Shown: in pieces, positions 1 to 5,478 of the stretch
Numbering within the stretch: position 1 is the stretch's first letter
Layout of the letters: every line of letters starts with the position of its first letter
Source of the DNA: Thioalkalivibrio sp.
Lineage (GTDB): Bacteria > Pseudomonadota > Gammaproteobacteria > Ectothiorhodospirales > Ectothiorhodospiraceae
Length of the DNA: 5,478 bases
Direction: 5' to 3'
NCBI GenBank assembly: GCA_003550945.1
Contig: PULL01000088.1
Span: forward strand, 1 to 5,478
Position numbers and translations under genes: made by a program
Notes under the pieces: generated by a model
What the model was told of the DNA's origin: nothing
Seen by the model: only the letters and a program-made list of their open reading frames with translations
Databases searched by the model: none

Positions 1-2931
1 CTGCCGTTGTACGCAAGGCTGTCCGCGGCCGAACAGAGCCGCGTGTTCCGGCCGCATCCGGGCCGGCGCATCGTGCTCGCGACCAACGTCGCCGAAACCG
101 CGCTCACCGTGCCCGGCATCCGCTTCGTGATCGATTCGGGCCTGGCCCGGGTGTCGCGCTACTCCTGGCGCTCTCGGCTGCAGCGGCTGTCGCTGGAGCC
201 GGTGTCGCGCGCCTCCTGCAACCAGCGCGCGGGACGCTGCGGGCGCCTCGGACCCGGAATCTGCATCCGGCTGTTTGACGAGCCGGATTTCGAACTGCGC
301 CCGGAACACACGGACCCGGAAATCCTGCGCTCGAACCTCGCCGCGGTGATCCTGCAGATGGCGGCGCTCGGCCTCGGCGACCCGCGGCACTTCCCGTTCG
401 TGGATCCGCCGGATACGCGACTGATCCGCGACGGCTACCGGCTGCTCGAGGAACTGCACGCGGTCGATTCCCGCGGCCGGATCACCCCCGTCGGGCGCCG
501 TCTCGCGCAGTTCCCGGTGGATCCCCGTTTCGCCGCGATGATCGTCGCCGGCGGCGAACGCGGGGCATTGGTCGAGGCGGTCACGGTCGCCGCCTTCCTC
601 GCGCTGCAGGACCCGCGCGAAAGGCCCGCCGAGCACACCCAGGCGGCCGACGAGGCGCACCGGCAGTTCCAGGTCGAGGGTTCGGACTTCCTCGGCATCC
701 TGCGCCTGTGGGAGGCCTGGCACCAGACCCGCGAGGATCTGGGCAGCAGCGCGCTGAAGCGCTGGTGCCACGAGCACTTCCTCGCCTTCCTGCGCATGCG
801 CGAATGGCAGGAACTGCGCGCGCAACTGCTCACGCTGGCGCGCGCCGGCGGGCTGCACCGCAACGAACTGCCGGCCGACCCCGAGAGCCTGCACAAGGCA
901 CTGCTGGTGGGGCTGGTCAGCCATGTCGGAAAAAAGACCGAGCGCGGCGACTACCTCGGTACGCGCAACCGGCGCTTCCAGATTCACCCGGGTTCAGGGC
1001 TGACGAAACGCCGCCCGGAGTGGATCGTCGGCGCCGAAATCGCGGAGACCACGCGCGTCTACGCGCGCGAGGTGGCCGCGATCAAGCCCGACTGGATCCT
1101 CGAGGTCGCCCCGCACCTGCTGAAGCACCACGTCCACGAGCCGCACTTCCAGGCGCGCACCGGGCGCGTCGGCGCCTGGGACCGCATCACACTGTACGGG
1201 CTGGTGGTCGCGCAGCGCGCGCCGGTGAACTTCGCCCGCCACGACCCGGCGGAAGCGCGCCGCCTGTTCATCCAGCACGGCCTCGTCGAGGGACAGCTGC
1301 GCTCGCGCTCGCTCGGCCTCGCCGCGAATCTGGCGACCGTTGCGGAAATCGCCGAAATGGAGGCCCGGGGCCGCCGCCGCGACCTGCTCGCCGAGGAAGA
1401 CCGCCTACGGACGTTCTACGAGCAGCGCCTGCCTGCCGATGTGGTGGACGGCCCGGCGTTCGAGGCCTGGATTCGCAAGGCGGAGAAGTGCGATCCGAAA
1501 ACCCTGCAGATCGACCGCGCGGCGCTGCTGCAGGAACCCGAGGCCAGCCTGCCACAGGGCGCCTATCCGGATGCGCTGGAGGTCCAGGGACTGCGGCTGC
1601 CGCTGTCCTACCGCTTCGAACCCGGTCAGCAGGACGACGGCGTGACCGTCTCGATTCCGATCGCCGCGCTGAACGGGCTGCCCGACTGGCTCGGCGACTG
1701 GCTGGTGCCCGGCCTGCTCGAGGAACGCGTGGTCGGCCTGCTGCGCAGCCTGCCGAAGGGCCTGCGCCGCAATTTCGTGCCAGCGCCGGACTTCGCGAAA
1801 GCCGCGCTGGAGCGAATGCCGGCACGCGAGGGGCCGCTGCTGCCGGCGCTCACCACGGCACTGGAGGCAATCACCGGCACCCGCGTGCCTGCGGACGCGT
1901 GGCGCCCCGAGGGGCTCGAGCGGCACCTGATCATGCGCTTCCGGGTGCTGGACCCGGACGGCGGCGAGGCGGCGTCCGGACGCGACCTGCCGGCACTGAA
2001 GGCGCGCCTCGGCGACAGCGCCGGCGCGCACTTCGACCGCACCCGGCCGGACGACATCACCCGCGAGGGCATTACCTCCTGGGATTTCGGGCCGCTGCCG
2101 GAGTTCGTCGAATTCGAGCACCAGGGCGCGCAGCTGCGGGCCTACCCGGCGCTGGCCGACGCCGGCGACAGCGTCGAGCTGCGCCTGGAGCCGGATGCCG
2201 ACAGTGCCCGGCGCCTGCAGCAGGGCGGCCTGCGGCGGCTGTTCCTGCTCGGCTGCCACCGCATCGTGCGCGACCTGCGCCGGCAGCTGCCAGACATCCA
2301 GCCGGCCTGCCTGCACTACGCCCCGCTGGGCAGCTGCGACGCGCTGAAGGAGCAGATCCTGCTGGCGGCGGCAGACCGGGTGTTCCTGGCCGCGGGGCCG
2401 TGGCCGCGCGATCCGGAGACCTTCGATGCCCGCGTTGAAGCCGGGCGTTCGGACCTGACGCCCGCGGCGATGGAACTCTCGCGGCTTGCAGCCCGGATCC
2501 TGGCCGACTGGCACCAGCTGCGCCGCCGGCTCGACGGCGACCTGCCGCTGTCGTGGATCGAGGCGGCACAGGACATCCGGGACCAGCTGACACACCTGGT
2601 ACCCGCCGATTTCCTGCTGGTGACCCCGCACGAGGTGCTGCCGGAACTGCCGCGCTACCTGCAGGCGATCGACCGGCGCCTGCAGCGCCTGGAGCACACG
2701 CCGGACAAGGACCGCCGCCTGCGTGTGGACATTGAGCCGATGTGGGACGAGGCCAAGCGGCTGCTGGCTGCCCATCCGGAAGACCCGCGGGTGATCCGTT
2801 TCCGTTACCGGGTCGAAGAGCTGCGGGTGTCGGTGTTCGCGCAGGAGCTGGGCACCCGGGACAAGGTCTCGATCCAGCGGCTCTCGCGCGAACTCGACGA
2901 ATTGCGCCGCGGCCCCGTCCCAATGAGGTAA
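1..2931 (+). CDS. hrpA: ATP-dependent RNA helicase HrpA (DEAH box), 5'-partial
   Basis: This is the C-terminal part of HrpA, a cytoplasmic DEAH-box RNA helicase that in E. coli has been linked to mRNA processing and rescue of stalled or collided ribosomes. The reading frame is open from base 1 with no credible start, so the gene begins upstream. The 976 visible residues begin at LPLYARLS, which lies near residue 320 of the roughly 1300-residue E. coli protein, so the missing part is the first RecA domain with Walker A and the DEAH box. Visible in order: second RecA domain with motif V (ATNVAET, about residues 27-33) and motif VI (QRAGRCGR, about 75-82, with both arginine positions intact); winged-helix and ratchet (HA2) region to about 300; OB-fold (about 300-420, with GKKTERGDYLG and RRPEWIVGAEI); and the HrpA-specific C-terminal region (DUF3418 type) to the end, including LNGLPDWLGDWLVPGLLEE and RRNFVPAPDF near residues 555-600. 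The C-terminus (EELRVSVFAQELGT) matches the family end. No frameshift or internal stop is seen. Family assignment is very secure. Confidence 0.97.
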   Translation: MPLYARLSAAEQSRVFRPHPGRRIVLATNVAETALTVPGIRFVIDSGLARVSRYSWRSRLQRLSLEPVSRASCNQRAGRCGRLGPGICIRLFDEPDFELRPEHTDPEILRSNLAAVILQMAALGLGDPRHFPFVDPPDTRLIRDGYRLLEELHAVDSRGRITPVGRRLAQFPVDPRFAAMIVAGGERGALVEAVTVAAFLALQDPRERPAEHTQAADEAHRQFQVEGSDFLGILRLWEAWHQTREDLGSSALKRWCHEHFLAFLRMREWQELRAQLLTLARAGGLHRNELPADPESLHKALLVGLVSHVGKKTERGDYLGTRNRRFQIHPGSGLTKRRPEWIVGAEIAETTRVYAREVAAIKPDWILEVAPHLLKHHVHEPHFQARTGRVGAWDRITLYGLVVAQRAPVNFARHDPAEARRLFIQHGLVEGQLRSRSLGLAANLATVAEIAEMEARGRRRDLLAEEDRLRTFYEQRLPADVVDGPAFEAWIRKAEKCDPKTLQIDRAALLQEPEASLPQGAYPDALEVQGLRLPLSYRFEPGQQDDGVTVSIPIAALNGLPDWLGDWLVPGLLEERVVGLLRSLPKGLRRNFVPAPDFAKAALERMPAREGPLLPALTTALEAITGTRVPADAWRPEGLERHLIMRFRVLDPDGGEAASGRDLPALKARLGDSAGAHFDRTRPDDITREGITSWDFGPLPEFVEFEHQGAQLRAYPALADAGDSVELRLEPDADSARRLQQGGLRRLFLLGCHRIVRDLRRQLPDIQPACLHYAPLGSCDALKEQILLAAADRVFLAAGPWPRDPETFDARVEAGRSDLTPAAMELSRLAARILADWHQLRRRLDGDLPLSWIEAAQDIRDQLTHLVPADFLLVTPHEVLPELPRYLQAIDRRLQRLEHTPDKDRRLRVDIEPMWDEAKRLLAAHPEDPRVIRFRYRVEELRVSVFAQELGTRDKVSIQRLSRELDELRRGPVPMR

Positions 2932-2947
2932 ATTCAACCGATCGAAC

Positions 2948-2953
2948 AAGGAA
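2948..2953 (+). promoter_or_regulatory. Shine-Dalgarno of the dadA-like gene
   Basis: AAGGAA lies eight bases before the ATG at 2962, a near-ideal spacing. It supports this ATG as the start of the dehydrogenase gene, as does the nucleotide-binding motif that begins within the first few residues. The site sits inside the 30-base gap after the hrpA stop, so translation of the second gene can start independently even if both are on one transcript. Confidence 0.75.
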
Positions 2954-2961
2954 CACGCACC

Positions 2962-4209
2962 ATGCACGTGATCGTGATCGGCGCCGGGGTGACCGGCACC
3001 ACCACCGCCTGGTTCCTTCGTGCGGCCGGGGTGTCGGTGACCCTGCTGGACGCCGCCGACCTGCCTGCCCGCGGCGCCAGCGCGGCGAACGGTGGCATGC
3101 TGCACGCGAGCCACGCCGAGCCCTGGAACGCGCCGGGAGTCGGCTGGGACCTGCTGCGTTACATCGGCCGCGTCGACTCCCCGCTGCTGCTGCGACCACG
3201 CGCACTGCCGGGCATCATCCCCTGGGGAATCGATTTCCTGTGGAACAGCCGCCGCGAGCGCTTCGAGCACAACACCCTGGTGAACGCCCGCCTCGCCGAA
3301 TACTCCCTGCGCGAACTTCGCGCCCTGCAGCAGGAACTCCAGCTCGATTTCGATTTCACCGAATCCGGCATCCTGAAGATCTTCCAGGACCGGGAAAGCC
3401 TGCGAAAGAACCGGCACGCGAGCCAGCAGATGGCCGACGTCGGCGTGCGCTTCGAGGAGTGGGACAGCGCCCGGGTCGCGGCCGAAGAACCGGCGCTGGA
3501 ACCGATCGCGCATCGTCTCTGCGGCGCACTGTTCTTCCCGGACGACGCGATCGGCAACGCGGCGCGTTTCACCCGCGAGCTGGCATCCGCTGCCGAACGC
3601 GCCGGGGTGCGCTGGCTGCCGAACACCGAGGTCACCGGCTGGCGCCGTTTCCAGGGCCGTATCAACGGCGTCGAGACCTCACGCGGCCCGATCGCGGCCG
3701 ACGCGGTGGTGCTCGCGAGCGGTTTCGCCGCACCGCGGCTGCTGCGCGGACTGGGCCTCCGTCTCCCGGTCGCGCCGGTGAAGGGCTACTCGCTGACGCT
3801 GGACCTGGACGACGCCTGGCGGCCGCGGCTGCCGATCATCGACGACGCGAACAAGGTGGTGCTGACGCCGCTGGGCGGCAGGCTGCGGCTGGCCGGAACC
3901 GCCGAGTTCACCGGCGCCGATCTGCGCATGAACGCCTCGCGGGCCGAGAACGTGCTCGCCCAGTGTCGGCACACGCTGCCGCGGCTGCCGGAACACGTGA
4001 ACCCGGACACCATGGAGCCCTGGGCCGGGCTGCGGCCGATGAGCGCCCGCGGAACGCCGATCCTGGGTCCGACCCCGGTGCCCGGGCTGTTTCTGAACAC
4101 CGGTGCGGGGCACCTCGGCTGGACCTTCGCCTGCGGCTCCGCCGGCCTGGTCCGCGACTGCGTCCTCGGGCGCGAGCCGGCGCTGCCGATCGAGCCGTTC
4201 CTGCTCTGA
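2962..4209 (+). CDS. dadA: D-amino acid dehydrogenase (DadA family), FAD-dependent
   Basis: The 415-residue product is a DadA-type flavoprotein of the DAO superfamily. Characterised members oxidatively deaminate D-amino acids (classically D-alanine) to 2-oxo acids and ammonia, passing electrons to the respiratory chain at the inner membrane face. The N-terminal Rossmann motif is GAGVTG (residues 7-12), with an acidic residue at the end of the second strand (Asp30). SAANGGMLHASHAEPW (40-55) corresponds to the SAANAGQISPGYAAPW segment of E. coli DadA. VKGYSLT (273-279), GTAEFTG (312-318), WAGLRPMSARGTPILG (354-369) and NTGAGHLGWTFACGS (379-393) are DadA landmarks in the expected order. The protein ends soon after PALPIE, where E. 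coli DadA has about 20 more residues, so it is slightly short but not broken. No signal peptide is apparent. It starts 30 bases after hrpA. No alanine racemase (dadX) is in view, so the substrate is open. A glycine oxidase or other DAO enzyme is possible but fits the motifs less well. Confidence 0.88.
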   Translation: MHVIVIGAGVTGTTTAWFLRAAGVSVTLLDAADLPARGASAANGGMLHASHAEPWNAPGVGWDLLRYIGRVDSPLLLRPRALPGIIPWGIDFLWNSRRERFEHNTLVNARLAEYSLRELRALQQELQLDFDFTESGILKIFQDRESLRKNRHASQQMADVGVRFEEWDSARVAAEEPALEPIAHRLCGALFFPDDAIGNAARFTRELASAAERAGVRWLPNTEVTGWRRFQGRINGVETSRGPIAADAVVLASGFAAPRLLRGLGLRLPVAPVKGYSLTLDLDDAWRPRLPIIDDANKVVLTPLGGRLRLAGTAEFTGADLRMNASRAENVLAQCRHTLPRLPEHVNPDTMEPWAGLRPMSARGTPILGPTPVPGLFLNTGAGHLGWTFACGSAGLVRDCVLGREPALPIEPFLL

Positions 4210-4245
4210 CCCCGGAGCGGCACTCAGGAGGACCGCGCTAACCGA
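4210..4245. other. Convergent intergenic gap, no clear terminator
   Basis: These 36 bases separate the converging stops of the dehydrogenase (+) and the sensor kinase (-). A bidirectional terminator would be expected here. I see only a four-base stem (GCGG at 4217-4220 with CCGC at 4233-4236) around a 12-base loop, and no T-run on either strand. Termination may be Rho-dependent, or transcripts may overlap into the opposing gene. An AGGAGG at 4226-4231 is not followed by a start codon at usable distance. Confidence 0.5.
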
Positions 4246-5478
4246 TCAAGCCTGCGTAAACACCATCCGGATGCGGGCGCCGCCCAGGCCCGGTGCCTGT
4301 TCGATATACAGTTCCCCGCCGTGATCCCGTACCAGCGTGTCCACGATGTGCAGCCCCAGCCCCTGCCCGCCCGGCCGGGTGTCGCGGCGCGTGCCCCGTT
4401 GCAGCACCGCTGCACGGTCGGCCTCGTCGATGCCCGGCCCGTCGTCGTCCACGGTCAGCTCCAGACGCCGATCCGAACAGGTCAGGGCCACCCGCACCTG
4501 CGCGCGCGCGTGCCGGATCGCGTTGTCCAGCAGGTTGCCCAGCAACTCGAACAACGCCCCGGTTTCCATCCGAACCGTGCATTCCGGTGCGAGTGAGGTG
4601 ACCAGTTCGACCCCGTGCTGGTCTGCGATCCGCCGCAACGCGGCGCTGGTCCGCTCGATCACCGGGGCCACCGCCACCGGGGCCTGGAAGGGCGACGGAC
4701 CCAGCCGCTGCGCCTGGTTCAGCTCGTGCTGGATCATGCCCTGCATGCGTTCAACCTGCAGCAGCAGTTCGCGCCGCTCGGCGGCATCGCCCTCGAGCCC
4801 GAGACGCAACGCCGAGAGCGGGGTCTTCAGGCTGTGCGCCAGGTCCGCCAGCGCATTCTGCTGCCGCTCCAGCCGGTCCCGCTCAAATTCGAGCAGCGCA
4901 TTGATGCTGTCGGTCAGGGTCTGGATCTCGCGCGGGTACGGGCCACCCAACCTGCGGTTCTCTCCCTGTCGCAGCGCCTCCAGGTCGGCCCGGACGCGCC
5001 GCAGTGGACGCAGGCCCCAAAGGCCGAGGGCGAGTGCCTGCCCCGCAATCAGCAGGACCGTCAGCAACCCGAGCCCGCCCCACAGCGTGCGCCGGTAGCG
5101 TTCCATCTGGGCCTGGTAGGCGTCGCGCTCCTCGAGCACCTGGAAGGTCAGCGGCACCAGCTGCTCCGGCAGTTCCCACTGCACCGTCATCCCGCGCTGG
5201 AAGAAGCCGCCGTCGCGCCAGTGCTCCAGAGGCGCGCCAAGGGCCGACGGCGAACGCCAGAGCGTCACACCGTCGGCATCGAGAATCCGTGCGTACAGCC
5301 CGCCGCCGGGGAGCGCCAGCCGCGGGTCCGGCAGGACCTCGGGCAGATGGACCTGGCGCGGACCCGAGACCTCGACGATGCCCATCAGCAGCAGCAGATG
5401 GGCGTCCAGCCGCGTAACCACTGCGTCCTCTGCGTTCTCCCGGAACGCCCGCTCGAGCAGGGTCGCGGTCAGAACGAA
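4246..5478 (-). CDS. PhoQ-like sensor histidine kinase, 5'-partial
   Basis: This is an inner-membrane two-component sensor kinase that should autophosphorylate on histidine and pass phosphate to a response regulator. The frame stays open to the window edge (410 residues visible), so the GTG at 5421 is internal and the true start lies beyond 5478. The first visible residues (FVLTATLLERAF) look like the end of the first membrane helix. Then come a periplasmic sensor of roughly 115 residues (about 13-130), a second membrane helix (about 132-154), a HAMP segment beginning with LRPLRRV (about 156-205), the phosphoacceptor motif LADLAHSLKTPL with His215, the N box ELLGNLLDNAIRHA (311-324, Asn315 and Asn319), G1 DDDGPGID (344-351) and G2 GGQGLGL (370-376). 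HSLKTPL, RGTRRDTRPGGQGLGL and the end LGGARIRMVF closely parallel E. coli PhoQ (HSLKTPL, RGQRVDTLRPGQGVGL, LGGARMEVIF). All catalytic motifs look intact. The acidic sensor patch of enteric PhoQ is absent, so the stimulus is unknown. A phoP-like regulator gene probably lies upstream of it, outside the window. Confidence 0.93.
   Translation of the reverse strand, partial: FVLTATLLERAFRENAEDAVVTRLDAHLLLLMGIVEVSGPRQVHLPEVLPDPRLALPGGGLYARILDADGVTLWRSPSALGAPLEHWRDGGFFQRGMTVQWELPEQLVPLTFQVLEERDAYQAQMERYRRTLWGGLGLLTVLLIAGQALALGLWGLRPLRRVRADLEALRQGENRRLGGPYPREIQTLTDSINALLEFERDRLERQQNALADLAHSLKTPLSALRLGLEGDAAERRELLLQVERMQGMIQHELNQAQRLGPSPFQAPVAVAPVIERTSAALRRIADQHGVELVTSLAPECTVRMETGALFELLGNLLDNAIRHARAQVRVALTCSDRRLELTVDDDGPGIDEADRAAVLQRGTRRDTRPGGQGLGLHIVDTLVRDHGGELYIEQAPGLGGARIRMVFTQA

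Noticed and set aside
708..2438. A 576-codon plus-strand frame inside hrpA
   Set aside because: Its translation is dominated by Arg, Ala, Gly and Pro, typical of an out-of-frame reading of GC-rich coding DNA, while the hrpA frame shows family motifs throughout.
2929..2934. TAAATT as a possible -10 box for the dadA-like gene
   Set aside because: The only TTG-type -35 candidate (TTGCGC at 2902-2907) is 21 bases away, too far, and there is no extended -10. The hexamer simply overlaps the hrpA stop codon.
1405..3513. A 702-codon open frame on the minus strand, opposite hrpA and the dadA-like gene
   Set aside because: It lies antisense to two confidently identified genes and crosses their boundary. 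Its translation is low-complexity and rich in Arg, Gln, Ala and Val with no recognisable motif. Long antisense frames are expected where GC is this high.
4226..4231. AGGAGG as a ribosome binding site for a small plus-strand gene
   Set aside because: No ATG, GTG or TTG follows within usual spacing. The next ATG (4271) is about 40 bases away and opens a short frame antisense to the kinase with no recognisable content.
2742..4241. A 499-codon plus-strand frame spanning the end of hrpA and the dadA-like gene
   Set aside because: It is an Arg/Ala/Gly/Pro-rich shadow with no motif. The overlapping 2962-4209 frame has clear FAD-binding and DadA signatures.
5419..5421. GTG as the start codon of the sensor kinase
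   Set aside because: The frame continues upstream for 19 more codons to the window edge, and those residues resemble the end of a first membrane helix followed by the usual LxRAFRxxAE-like segment. A start at 5421 would remove the membrane anchor.

Overview
The window is a compact, very GC-rich chromosomal segment with strong G/C preference at codon third positions. It holds three protein-coding genes and almost no intergenic DNA. An HrpA helicase carrying its long C-terminal extension, next to a PhoQ-type sensor kinase, suggests a high-GC gammaproteobacterium, for example of the Chromatiales/Ectothiorhodospiraceae or Xanthomonadales type. That placement is inference from gene content and composition; nothing in the window fixes the genus.

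Layout: positions 1-2931 (+) carry the C-terminal three quarters of hrpA, a DEAH-box RNA helicase; its N-terminal RecA domain lies before the window. After a 30-base gap with a good Shine-Dalgarno, positions 2962-4209 (+) encode a complete DadA-family FAD-dependent D-amino acid dehydrogenase. A 36-base convergent gap follows. Positions 4246-5478 (-) then hold a PhoQ-like sensor histidine kinase whose first residues, and probably its response-regulator gene, lie past the right edge.

The hrpA-dadA spacing allows shared transcription, but no functional link between RNA helicase/ribosome-rescue activity and D-amino acid oxidation is known or implied. The kinase is transcribed towards them and is a separate unit. 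I found no RNA gene, mobile element, CRISPR array, long repeat or convincing terminator. The window reads as ordinary core chromosome, and I do not see a previously undescribed system in it. The points most worth a second look are a residue change in the flavin-site motif of the DadA-like enzyme and the lack of a PhoQ-like acidic patch in the kinase sensor domain.
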